Positions 52,481 through 61,979 of a DNA stretch of 64,000 bases are shown here, in pieces; position 1 is the stretch's first letter; every line of letters starts with the position of its first letter. The notes below the pieces were generated by a model. The model made no database searches. It was not told where the DNA came from and saw only the letters and a program-made list of their open reading frames with translations. The DNA is from Anaerolineaceae bacterium (lineage in GTDB: Bacteria > Chloroflexota > Anaerolineae > Anaerolineales > Anaerolineaceae). Both the position numbers and the translations under genes were made by a program. Location of the stretch: positions 62,001 to 126,000 of the forward strand of contig PABH01000069.1 of NCBI GenBank assembly GCA_002702705.1. The letters run 5' to 3'.

Positions 52481-55400
52481 TCCAATCATGAACCAATTAT
52501 TCAAACGCCAAACGCTGGACCAGATTCTGACCTATCCAAAAGAGATCACCAGTGTCTACATTGTGGAAAACCATATTTGGAAAGAAAACGGAAAACAGGA
52601 AAGCCGTCAAAAACGATTGGCGGAAACGAAGACGGTGGATGAATTTTTAATCAACCCGGTGCGCTCTTTCTTAAATGACATCTTAAAACAAATGGCCGCT
52701 CCTTACCAACCAGACCGCAAAGACCTTACGATTGGGCAGGGTTATTGGATCCAGGCTGACTTTGGATCGGGGAAATCGCATTTGCTTTCTTTTTTAGGTG
52801 CGATCGGCATTGGGGATGATTCCATTTGGAAAAAAATTAAAGAAAAAGAAGAAAAAGCCGGGATGGGAAAACGGGAAAGTATTTACAGTTTTTATGAAAA
52901 CGGCTTAAAAAGAAAAAATGAAACCACCAAAGGTATTTTGGTGGCTGTTAAAACCCTGGTGGGCAGCGGCAGCGGTGGGGTAGGGCTGGAGAATGCCGAT
53001 AAATCCTTAACTGCACATATTTTGGACGCGGTTTCCGAACAATTTCGGCTGGAAACCGGACGTTCCCTGCCAATTTACCCGACCCAAATTTTAGCCAAGC
53101 GTTTTTTGGAACAGGATTATGCTCGTTATAAAGATGATCTAAAGGCCTATCTGGCGAACCCAAAATATTTTGATGAGGAAGAACAGGAAGATTTAAGTGA
53201 TTTTATTAATGATCTGAGCAGTTCGGATGACCCATCCATCCAGCGGGATTGTGGCCAAAAATTGTGGAATTTTTATAAGGATTATTTAGAAATCACCCCC
53301 AATATCCCGGTGGAATCGGAAGAGGTGCTGCGCAACATGGTGGAACAGATTCTGGCAGAAGGGTACGCAGGTTTGTTCCTGATTTTGGATGAAGTCTCCT
53401 TATATATGAAACAGCGTAGTGATCAGCAGCGGGCGGAGGATGAACAGGCGTTGGTGGTGATGTCGAACCGCCTGACCCGTCACCATAATTTCCCGGTGTG
53501 GACGGTATGTGCCGCCCAGCAGGCCATTGAAAGCAAAAGCGCCGGATCGAAAAATATTATCGCCCGCGAACGATTGGATCTGGTGCCCCTCCTCAAAAAT
53601 GATGATGATTATTATAGTATCGCCTTAGCCCGGGTGCGGGAGATTACCCAGAAAAATGCGATTGACCAATATTATCAGGATTATAAACACGGTTTTACCT
53701 GGGTGGAAACCCACGGTAAGGATCAATTCAGTGAATTTTTTCCCTTTTACCGCAACAGTATGGATGTTTTACGTGCGGTTTCGTTTAACCTGACCACCGT
53801 TCGTTCGGCTTTATATTTTATGCTCGAAACGGTCAAACGCCAATCTAAAAAACAATCCAATGAGTTGATCAGTTTATGGTCTATGTTTGATGAAGTTGTT
53901 TCTTATGAAGAAGACCCCTCCGGTGTAAACCGCAGTATTGCCAATATCCAGACCAAATTCCCGCAAGAGTGGAAGGCCTATGAGCAGGCCAAACGCCAGA
54001 TTTCTTCTGCCACCAAAGGTTATCTAAAAACCTTCCCGGCACGGTGTGAAAAGATCACCAAAACCTTGTTTTTGGAATATATCGCCAAAACCGCAGAAAA
54101 AGGGCTGACGGCCGAAGAGATCATGAATGCCGTGATGGAATGGAAGGACCATGAATCCGGACAGGCCTCCGATAAGAATGATAATTTGGACCATTATGAA
54201 ATCTTGCTGGATAGTTTGCAGCGGGAATTGGTGCAGATTGAAGAGGTGAACGGGTTGTACCGGTTTAACCCGGCGGGTGCTTCCGGTATTTCTCCCAAAG
54301 ATGAATTTGCCAAATTCCGGGCAGAAGCGGAAAACAACGAAAAAGATCGTTTCGATGCCTGGAAATTTTTACTTTCGATGAACGAGTGGCTTTTACGCAC
54401 GCCGACTATGGTGCTTGATCTTTCTGCCGGGGCGGTTTCCCTGTTTTCCGAACTGCCGGTTGATTCAAATAGCAGCCTGAATATCGCCTGGCATAAACGC
54501 GGCATCAAAGGCCGGTTGTTAATGCGCGACCTGAACCATTTGCCACAAGGTGCCCTTTCCCTGCCCAATATCAACAGCGAAGAAACCGGGGAAGATTTTA
54601 TGGTCTTTATCTCTTCTTCCCCAGCTGAAGAAAACACCAAAACCATCATCCAACAGAAAAAAGACCCGCGCCTGTTGGTGTGGAACCCGGATGTGCTGAC
54701 CGGCAGCGAACAATCCCGCCTGATTGATTTTACAGCCTATAACCGTCTGATCGCCGAATACCGCAACAAAGAGGGGGAAGACGCCCAGGTGATTTTGCAG
54801 TGGGTGCGGAAACAGTTGGAAATTGAAATGGGTTCCCTGGTGCGCATGGTGAGTGAGGTTTATGGCCGCGGCAGTTTACGATCCTTACATCACCATGATC
54901 TGAATTTTTCAATGCAGGGCGACCTGAAAACCATCCTGACCCCGGCCATCAGCCAGGTTTTGGACAGTACCTATGACAGCGCCGGGATGATCTTTAACGC
55001 CCAGAGTGTTTTTGACGACACCGCCGTGGTGAACGTCATTAATGGGATCGTTAAACAAGGAGAGTTTGAACGGGGTATAAAAACGGGAAAAGAGGTGGAT
55101 GCCTCCCGTACGTTTGGCCCGACCTTAGGTATTGTGCGACCGGGAGCAGAAAACAAACTTGATCTCAGCCAATGTGCCTATGCCAATGACCTGTTGGAGT
55201 GGATCGGCCAAAAATCAACCAGCCTGGGTACAGCCATTAAAGTGGATACCCTGGTGAAAAACTTTACCGGTATTAATGGACCGAATGGAAAAAACTACGG
55301 TTTAAGCAAACGGTTAATCCAGCTCTATCTGCTGGCATTGGTTAAAGAAGGCAAACTGCGCGCTCAGGTGCAGGGGCGTAATCTGCCGGTGGAAGTGATT

Positions 55401-56774
55401 GATTATGCCAATATTAACGACTTAACCTTTAACGCAGCCTTGCTGGATGGGCTGGAGGCGGTTGAGATTTTAAAACCGCCGGAAGGGTGGGAAATCATCG
55501 CCCCCTTCGCCGCGATTCTATTGGAAAACGAGCAGATCAAAACCGATCAGGAAGAAGCCCAGATCAAAACCAATCTTGTCCAGTTTCTAACCAAACGGCA
55601 TGAACTGGCCACTCTTTTGCCACAGCGTTTTGCCACCTTGGAAACGCTGTTTAAGGATTTGAATCAACCTAATCCCTACATGGAAGTGATCAAACAGTGG
55701 CAGACCTTTTTGACCCAAAATATTCAAACCGACAATACGATTGAAACCATCCGCTATGCCCTGGAACAGGCTTTTGGTTATTTGGTGTACAGTGAGTTGG
55801 AATATAAGGGTGCGGATGTCGATGATTTTGCCACCCGCTTTGCCCAGTTGAAGCAGATGACAACCCTGTTGGAACAATCGGAAACGTTAAGAGCCATTGC
55901 CCGTTACGGGGAAGTGAATCTGCCCGAAGAAAAACAATTTGACCCGATTCGCAAAAAACTAGGGGTGGCGCAAAGCGGCCTGGAGAATTTAAAAAACCTG
56001 GCAGCCCAGCCGGTCCGCCTGGCGGAAGAATGTTTAAACCCTGGCAAAGAAGCAATCGAGGCCTATGCCACCCTCTACCTGACTGTGTTTGACAAGATCG
56101 TTCAGGCCAGCGAAGAAACCCGCCTGGCCATTCAACAGCTCGCGCGGGGAGCGGAATTAACCTTGTTGGAAGCCCTGGAAACCATTCCGCAGTTAAATAC
56201 CGGTCAGCGGCGTGATTTGTTAACACTGTGGCATAAAAGCCAGCAAGACGGCCGTTTATTCCCAGCGGAATTAACCAGGGTTCAGGTGCAGCGAGATCTG
56301 CGCCAGATGCCGCAGCCGGTTAACTGCCCATTAACTTTTTCAAACGCCAAAACCTGGCTGGATAACGCCAAGACCGTTTTGGATACCTGCCGGCTGGGGT
56401 TAAGCACCGCGCTGATCGACAAGGCAGCTTTATTACGCAGCCCCCTGGTCCAGAAACGGTTACAGGAAGCCACACCGGACGAACGGATTGGACAACTGCT
56501 GGTCGCCGAATCAGCGTTGGATTTGATCGGTTTGTTACTCACCTACCAAAAGAGCCGCGATTTTACCGAATGGTTAAGCCAATTGGCGGCTGCTTTCCGC
56601 ACAGTGCAGGTGGTGAAGCTGCGTCTGGCTGATTTTAAACCGCAAAAGAACACCTACCAGGCCCACGAAGTAAAACAACTGGTGAACGAATTTGAAACCT
56701 ACCTGCAAAACCAGCTGCGACAGGCTGGTCAGGCGGATGATATTATTTTGGAAGTGGACACCCCAGCCGAATAG
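52473..56774 (+). CDS. brxC: BrxC/PglY-like large P-loop ATPase
   Basis: This 1433-residue AAA-type ATPase has Walker A ADFGSGKSHLLSF (about 95-107) and Walker B YAGLFLILDEVSLYM (about 300-313). ERLDLVPLLKN lies further on, and a long helical C-terminal half begins with FPARCEKITKTLF. Size and motifs match BrxC/PglY (DUF499/DUF6079-like), the ORC-like core ATPase of BREX systems. It overlaps brxB by 8 bases; the methyltransferase gene follows after 17 bases. A decayed copy of its last 29 codons lies downstream at 59322-59407, between the two methyltransferase genes. No key residue appears to be missing. Confidence 0.82.
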   Translation: MPNPIMNQLFKRQTLDQILTYPKEITSVYIVENHIWKENGKQESRQKRLAETKTVDEFLINPVRSFLNDILKQMAAPYQPDRKDLTIGQGYWIQADFGSGKSHLLSFLGAIGIGDDSIWKKIKEKEEKAGMGKRESIYSFYENGLKRKNETTKGILVAVKTLVGSGSGGVGLENADKSLTAHILDAVSEQFRLETGRSLPIYPTQILAKRFLEQDYARYKDDLKAYLANPKYFDEEEQEDLSDFINDLSSSDDPSIQRDCGQKLWNFYKDYLEITPNIPVESEEVLRNMVEQILAEGYAGLFLILDEVSLYMKQRSDQQRAEDEQALVVMSNRLTRHHNFPVWTVCAAQQAIESKSAGSKNIIARERLDLVPLLKNDDDYYSIALARVREITQKNAIDQYYQDYKHGFTWVETHGKDQFSEFFPFYRNSMDVLRAVSFNLTTVRSALYFMLETVKRQSKKQSNELISLWSMFDEVVSYEEDPSGVNRSIANIQTKFPQEWKAYEQAKRQISSATKGYLKTFPARCEKITKTLFLEYIAKTAEKGLTAEEIMNAVMEWKDHESGQASDKNDNLDHYEILLDSLQRELVQIEEVNGLYRFNPAGASGISPKDEFAKFRAEAENNEKDRFDAWKFLLSMNEWLLRTPTMVLDLSAGAVSLFSELPVDSNSSLNIAWHKRGIKGRLLMRDLNHLPQGALSLPNINSEETGEDFMVFISSSPAEENTKTIIQQKKDPRLLVWNPDVLTGSEQSRLIDFTAYNRLIAEYRNKEGEDAQVILQWVRKQLEIEMGSLVRMVSEVYGRGSLRSLHHHDLNFSMQGDLKTILTPAISQVLDSTYDSAGMIFNAQSVFDDTAVVNVINGIVKQGEFERGIKTGKEVDASRTFGPTLGIVRPGAENKLDLSQCAYANDLLEWIGQKSTSLGTAIKVDTLVKNFTGINGPNGKNYGLSKRLIQLYLLALVKEGKLRAQVQGRNLPVEVIDYANINDLTFNAALLDGLEAVEILKPPEGWEIIAPFAAILLENEQIKTDQEEAQIKTNLVQFLTKRHELATLLPQRFATLETLFKDLNQPNPYMEVIKQWQTFLTQNIQTDNTIETIRYALEQAFGYLVYSELEYKGADVDDFATRFAQLKQMTTLLEQSETLRAIARYGEVNLPEEKQFDPIRKKLGVAQSGLENLKNLAAQPVRLAEECLNPGKEAIEAYATLYLTVFDKIVQASEETRLAIQQLARGAELTLLEALETIPQLNTGQRRDLLTLWHKSQQDGRLFPAELTRVQVQRDLRQMPQPVNCPLTFSNAKTWLDNAKTVLDTCRLGLSTALIDKAALLRSPLVQKRLQEATPDERIGQLLVAESALDLIGLLLTYQKSRDFTEWLSQLAAAFRTVQVVKLRLADFKPQKNTYQAHEVKQLVNEFETYLQNQLRQAGQADDIILEVDTPAE

Positions 56775-56791
56775 GGCATTAAGGATTTAAT

Positions 56792-59308
56792 ATGGCAAAG
56801 CAGAAAACTACCCAACAACCATCGATGTTTAAAAAAGAAATCCCGCAGATGCCGGAAAGGTATTACAGCAGCGGGCCGAACCCTAACCTGGAAAAATTTG
56901 TGGCCGAACACAGCACACCCTACGATCCGGGGACGGATGAGTATGATGTGCCGCCGTTTAATGAAAAGATCGAAATTGGAAATCGACGAAACCCGATTAA
57001 TGATTTGCATACGTATTCCTCAAAAAAGCCATACAAAGCCATAATACAATATATTAAACATTTTACAAAAAAAAAGGATTTGGTATTTGACCCTTTTAGT
57101 GGAAGTGGTGGAACTTCTCTTTCAAGTTTGTTAATAGGGAGGAATGCAATTGCTATTGATATTTCTCCAGCAGCAACTTTTATAACCAAAAATTATTGTT
57201 CATCAATTTATGAAGAAGAAGTTGAAAAAGCATACATAGAACTAATGAATGATATTGGCGAAGAATTGGATTGGCTTTATAGAACCAAATGTGATATTTG
57301 TGATGGTGAAGCATTAATTAAATCAATGGTTTGGTCAACAGTATTTGAATGCCCAAGATGTTTATCCAAAATAAGCCTCGTGGATTGTATTGAGGAAGAA
57401 CAAGTAATAGGAGAAAAACAAAAAAAACAAACAGTGAGTTTGTGCCCTGTTTGTTATGGTAATGAAAATGAAGAAGAAATAGGAATGGGCATAGCAAAAA
57501 AAATAAATGAAATTCCGGTTATCACAAATTATGAATGTTTGTGTGGGTGTAAGCCCAAGATCAAACAACGAACTTATAAAGATGAAAACCCCAAAAAACG
57601 CGAATATTTTGAACGGTATGATGTGGGTAAGATTAGTGAGATTGAAAGAAAGGATATCCCCTATTGGTACCCGCCGCATCGCATGATGAACGTTGAATCC
57701 GATACCGAACCCTGGGGAGATAAATGGCGAGCAGGTACCAGTAATTTCAGGACCGTGTCGGAATTGTTTACTAAAAGAAATCTTTGGGCATTGGCGCTCT
57801 TTAAAAAAAATATTAACGACACCTCATTATTATTTTGTTTATCAGGGGCAATTTTAAACGCAACAAAGATGTATCGATTCCGGAAAAAAGGAGGAGGGCC
57901 TCAAGAAGGGACCTATTATTTACCACCTGTTTATAAAGAAATGTCATTTCGAACACTTTTTGATCAAAAGTATACAAATCTCATAAAGGCAAGCATTGAA
58001 TTAAATAAAATCCAATCGACAAATGTTTGTATTTCTACACAAACTGCAACAAATGTGAAGAATATCCCCAATAATACTATCGACTATATCTTCACAGATC
58101 CCCCGTATGGCGATGCTAGACAATATGGAGAATTGAATTTTATTTGGGAAGCATGGTTAGATTTAGACACTAATTGGCATGATCAAGAAATTATTATCAA
58201 TCGTACAAGAAGTAAGACTGAAGATGATTGGGAGAAATTAATTTATCAAGTCTTTCAGGAAAGCTTCAGGATATTAAAGCCAGGACGTTGGATATCTATT
58301 TGTTACCATGATGCAAGCGAAGGGACTTGGGGATTGTTGCAAGATATGATGACTGAAATTGGCTTTATTCCAGAAAACTTGGACTCTGCTTTATATATTG
58401 AGACAGGACAGAAATCTTTCAATCAATTGATGTCGGACAAAGTGACCAAACGCGACCTTGTTATTAATTTCCGTAAACCACGCCCCGGCGAAACCCGGGC
58501 GGATCTGCGTTTTACCGGGAAGGAGGACGCGCACAGTTTTACCGAAAAGGCACAAGCTATTTTAAAGGAAGCCTTGGACCGTAAGCCGGGCAGCACTGCT
58601 GACCACCTCTATGATGAATTGGTTTCAAGGATGGTACGTAAAGGGGAATTTGAACGTCATGATTTTAGCGGGTTATTAAAAACGGTGGCCGAAGCTGTAC
58701 AAAACCCGGATGTGAACGGCAAACTCATAACACGTTGGTATTTATTAACAACGGGGGATCCGGTCGATGAAGCGGAGAGCAAAAAAGAAGAAGCGGCCGC
58801 CGAACGGCTGTCCCGTTATATGACCAACTATTTAAAGGAAAACCCCCAATTTGAAGGGGTACATTATTCGGACCTGTTTGAACAGTATCTGCCAATTAAG
58901 GACAAACCACGCCGTTTGTTAATCGACTGGCTGCCGGAATATTTTTACCGCTCCAGTGAAGGCACCTGGCGCCCGGCGCAGGATGAAGCGGAAGCGACCC
59001 AAAAACAAAACCTTCGCAGCAGCGGTGCTTTGAGGCGGGTGAGACGATTTACGAACGCCCTGTTAAATTCGGTGCTCCCGGCGGAAAAAGACCGCCCCGA
59101 AAACCCGGCTACCCTGGCGGATTGGATCTACCAATGCCGGCGGGCCGGTTTGTACGAATTGGGCAAACTGCTTTACGAACAGGGCGGGTTAAGTTTTGAG
59201 ACCCTCTCCGAAACTGCCAAACTTGCGGTGCAGGAAGATTATTTGTTGTGCACCCGGCGCGCGCGCCAGGCAGCTTTTGAAAAAGAAAATCAGAAAAAGC
59301 ATGGTTAA
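56792..59308 (+). CDS. BREX-associated DNA adenine methyltransferase, copy A (PglX role)
   Basis: The 838-residue enzyme carries SAM motif I VFDPFSGSGGT (about 97-107) and the catalytic motif IV TDPPYGDARQYGELN (about 434), i.e. alpha-class order. Between them is a region with three to four Cys pairs (CDIC about 168, CPRC about 189, CPVC about 228, CLCGC about 252), likely zinc ribbons. The last 250 residues are helical and common to both copies. DPPY indicates N6-adenine or N4-cytosine methylation; N6-adenine fits BREX, where it marks self DNA. The first 57 codons and last 150 codons are nearly identical to copy B, but the middle differs and is AT-rich in this copy. GGAT lies a few bases before the ATG. 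Confidence 0.85.
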   Translation: MAKQKTTQQPSMFKKEIPQMPERYYSSGPNPNLEKFVAEHSTPYDPGTDEYDVPPFNEKIEIGNRRNPINDLHTYSSKKPYKAIIQYIKHFTKKKDLVFDPFSGSGGTSLSSLLIGRNAIAIDISPAATFITKNYCSSIYEEEVEKAYIELMNDIGEELDWLYRTKCDICDGEALIKSMVWSTVFECPRCLSKISLVDCIEEEQVIGEKQKKQTVSLCPVCYGNENEEEIGMGIAKKINEIPVITNYECLCGCKPKIKQRTYKDENPKKREYFERYDVGKISEIERKDIPYWYPPHRMMNVESDTEPWGDKWRAGTSNFRTVSELFTKRNLWALALFKKNINDTSLLFCLSGAILNATKMYRFRKKGGGPQEGTYYLPPVYKEMSFRTLFDQKYTNLIKASIELNKIQSTNVCISTQTATNVKNIPNNTIDYIFTDPPYGDARQYGELNFIWEAWLDLDTNWHDQEIIINRTRSKTEDDWEKLIYQVFQESFRILKPGRWISICYHDASEGTWGLLQDMMTEIGFIPENLDSALYIETGQKSFNQLMSDKVTKRDLVINFRKPRPGETRADLRFTGKEDAHSFTEKAQAILKEALDRKPGSTADHLYDELVSRMVRKGEFERHDFSGLLKTVAEAVQNPDVNGKLITRWYLLTTGDPVDEAESKKEEAAAERLSRYMTNYLKENPQFEGVHYSDLFEQYLPIKDKPRRLLIDWLPEYFYRSSEGTWRPAQDEAEATQKQNLRSSGALRRVRRFTNALLNSVLPAEKDRPENPATLADWIYQCRRAGLYELGKLLYEQGGLSFETLSETAKLAVQEDYLLCTRRARQAAFEKENQKKHG

Positions 59309-59321
59309 GCCAATTGGGGGA

Positions 59322-59407
59322 GAATTTAAAACTTCCCTGCAAAACAAACAGACCTAGACGGGTCGGTAGATGATATTATTTATGAAGTGGACACCCAAAC
59401 CGAATAG
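59322..59407 (+). pseudogene. remnant of the brxC 3' end
   Basis: These 86 bases align with the last 87 bases of brxC (56688-56774): GAATTT, CTGCAAAAC, GATGATATTATT, GAAGTGGACACCC and CCGAATAG are shared. The frame is broken by stop codons and a one-base loss. The next 17 bases to the ATG are also alike. It proves that the duplicated unit was the end of brxC plus the methyltransferase gene. Confidence 0.9.
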
Positions 59408-59424
59408 TGAATTAAGGACTTAAT

Positions 59425-61968
59425 ATGGCAAAGCAGAAAACTACCCAACAACCATCGATGTTTAAAAAAGAAATCCCGCAGATGCCGGAAGGGTATTACA
59501 GCAGCGGGCCGAACCCTAACCTGGAAAAATTTGTGGCCGAGTACAGCACACCCTACGATCCGGGGACGGATGAGTATGATGTGCCGCCCTTTGATAAACC
59601 AATCACCACCACCAAAGCCACCGCCATTTATAATATGCACACCTACTGGAGCAAAAAACCGCACGATGCCATTCAGGAATATATTAAACACTACACCCAA
59701 CCGGGTGACCTGGTGCTGGACCCCTTCTGCGGCAGCGGCGGCACCGCCCTGGCTGCCCTGATGGAAGGGCGTAAAGCAATCGCCATTGACCTTTCCCCGG
59801 CGGCCACCTTCATCACCAAAAACTACTGCACCCCGGTTGATACCGACCAGCTGCAGGCAGCCTTTAACCAATTGGAAGCAGCGGTAAAAGACGAAATGGA
59901 CTGGTTATATGAAACGCGCTGCGACCGCTGCGACGGCAAGGCCATCACCAATTACACGGTCTATAGTTACGTTTTTGAATGCCCACGTTGCCTGCGGCAG
60001 ATGCCCTTATTTGACTGCCCCGAAGTGCAAATCCCCAAAAAGAGTGGCGGTGGTTTCAAAAAAGCGAATGTCTGTCCCTATTGCCATCAAGAGGGACATG
60101 ATGAAGAGATCAAGGCAGGGAAAACGAAACGTTTTGACCCGATCCCGGTACTGGTCAGTTATGAGTGCCTGGATGGCTGCAAACCCAAAAAAGACCAACG
60201 ATCTTATAATGATAAAAATCCCAAAAAACTGGAATATTTTGATCGTTATGATTTGGGAAAGATCCGAGAAATCGAATCAAAAGAAATTCCTTATTGGTAT
60301 CCCCCGCATCGCATGATGAATGTTGAATCTGATACCGAACCCTGGGGAGATGAGTGGCGGTTAGGCCGTAATTTCCGCACCGTGTCCGAGTTGTTCACGA
60401 AGAGAAATTTATGGGCTTTGGCTTTGTTATTTGATAAAACCAAACAACTTGCCTCAAAAAAGTCTGTTATGTTATTTGAAATTACTTCAAATATATTAAA
60501 ATCATCGAATATGATGGGCCAAAATAATGATGGCATTGGACGTGTAAAAAAAGGCACTTATTATATACCTCAAGTTCAACATATTATAAATGTATGGAAT
60601 TTTATGAAGGATACCCTTTCAGATTTTTTGAAAGGATATCAACAAATTAATAAACTAATCTCCAATGATCTAATTATATCAACCCAAACATCGACTTCAA
60701 TAAATACAAAAAAAAATTCAGTAGATTATATTTTTACCGATCCCCCATATGCTGGAACTGTACAGTATGGTGAATTGAATTTTATTTGGGAATCTTGGCT
60801 GAACTATGATACTAGTTGGATTAATAAGGAAATTATCGTGAATTCAGTACGGAAAAAAACCGAGGAAGATTGGGCTTTTCAATTAAAAAAAGTGTTTACA
60901 GAATGTTATATGGTTTTAAAACCAGGAAGATATATCTCGTTGTGTTTTCATAGTGATGAAAAAATATGGGAATTATTGCAAGATATTATGGCAAACGTTG
61001 GTTTCATTTCTGAAGAAATTGATCAAACATTATTTATTGATACAAGAACAAAAACGGAGAACCAACATACTGGAAATAAAGTCACCAAACGTGACCTGGT
61101 GATCAACTTCCGCAAACCGCGCCCCGGCGAAACGCGGGCCGAGGTGCACATCACCGGGGAAGAAGACCAGACCAGTTTTACCCACAAAGCCCAGCTTATT
61201 TTAAAGGAAGCCCTGGAGCGTGTTCCCGGCAGCACAGCGGATCACCTTTACGATGAATTGGTTTCCCGCATGGTGCGCAAAGGCCAGTTTGAACGCCATA
61301 ATTTTATGAACCTTTTAAGCAGTGTGGCCGAAGCGGTCGAGATTCCCAATCCGCAGGGCGGGGTCACCACCCGCTGGTATCTGCTGGATACGGTGGATGT
61401 GGTGGACGAAGCCGAGAGCAAAAAAGAAGAAGCCGCCGCCGAACGCCTGTCCCGGTTTATGACCACTTATTTAAAGGAAAACCCCCAGTTTGAAGGGGTA
61501 CATTATTCGGACCTGTTTGAACAGTACCTGCCAATTAAGGACAAACCACGCCGTTTGTTATTCGACTGGCTGCCGGAATATTTTTACCGCACCAGTGAAG
61601 GTTTATGGCGCCCGGCGCAGGATGAAGCGGAACTTGCCCAAAAACAAAACCTGCGCAGCAGCGGTGCTTTAAGGCGGGTGAAACGGTTTACGAATGCCCT
61701 CTTAAACTCGGTGCCCCCGGCGGAAAAAGACCGCCCCGAAAACCCGGCTACCCTGGCGGATTGGATCTACCAATGCCGCCGGGCCGGTTTGTACGAATTG
61801 GGCAAACTGCTCTACGAACAGGGTGGGTTAAGTTTTGAGACCCTTTCCGAAACCGCCCAACTGGCGGTGCAGGAAGATTATTTGTTGTGTTCCCGGCGAG
61901 TGCGCCAGGAAGCCTTTGAAAAAGAAAATCAGAAACAGCAGCCTAAAGGACAAAAAGGGTTGTTTTAA
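59425..61968 (+). CDS. BREX-associated DNA adenine methyltransferase, copy B (PglX role)
   Basis: The 847-residue paralogue of copy A has motif I VLDPFCGSGGT (about 97-107), motif IV TDPPYAGTVQYGELN (about 438), the Cys-pair region (CDRCDG, CPRC, CPYC) and the shared helical C-terminus (ADWIYQCRRAGLYELGKLL). The 5' half is more GC-rich than the equivalent part of copy A, while the stretch 60420-61080, around the catalytic motif, is AT-rich like copy A. An island around YPPHRMMNVESDTEPWGD is again nearly identical. This mosaic suggests different target sequences for the two enzymes. Both keep all catalytic motifs, so both are predicted active. Confidence 0.85.
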   Translation: MAKQKTTQQPSMFKKEIPQMPEGYYSSGPNPNLEKFVAEYSTPYDPGTDEYDVPPFDKPITTTKATAIYNMHTYWSKKPHDAIQEYIKHYTQPGDLVLDPFCGSGGTALAALMEGRKAIAIDLSPAATFITKNYCTPVDTDQLQAAFNQLEAAVKDEMDWLYETRCDRCDGKAITNYTVYSYVFECPRCLRQMPLFDCPEVQIPKKSGGGFKKANVCPYCHQEGHDEEIKAGKTKRFDPIPVLVSYECLDGCKPKKDQRSYNDKNPKKLEYFDRYDLGKIREIESKEIPYWYPPHRMMNVESDTEPWGDEWRLGRNFRTVSELFTKRNLWALALLFDKTKQLASKKSVMLFEITSNILKSSNMMGQNNDGIGRVKKGTYYIPQVQHIINVWNFMKDTLSDFLKGYQQINKLISNDLIISTQTSTSINTKKNSVDYIFTDPPYAGTVQYGELNFIWESWLNYDTSWINKEIIVNSVRKKTEEDWAFQLKKVFTECYMVLKPGRYISLCFHSDEKIWELLQDIMANVGFISEEIDQTLFIDTRTKTENQHTGNKVTKRDLVINFRKPRPGETRAEVHITGEEDQTSFTHKAQLILKEALERVPGSTADHLYDELVSRMVRKGQFERHNFMNLLSSVAEAVEIPNPQGGVTTRWYLLDTVDVVDEAESKKEEAAAERLSRFMTTYLKENPQFEGVHYSDLFEQYLPIKDKPRRLLFDWLPEYFYRTSEGLWRPAQDEAELAQKQNLRSSGALRRVKRFTNALLNSVPPAEKDRPENPATLADWIYQCRRAGLYELGKLLYEQGGLSFETLSETAQLAVQEDYLLCSRRVRQEAFEKENQKQQPKGQKGLF

Positions 61969-61979
61969 GGGGATAAACC

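Noticed and set aside
55690-56226. 178-codon open frame antisense to brxC
   Set aside because: Low-complexity Pro/Leu/Arg-rich product with no ribosome site, lying fully inside the conserved BrxC C-terminal region.
56792-61968. Type III or DISARM methyltransferase locus
   Set aside because: There is no type III Res helicase and no DISARM helicase or phospholipase-D gene nearby, while BrxC-like and PglZ genes flank the methyltransferases.
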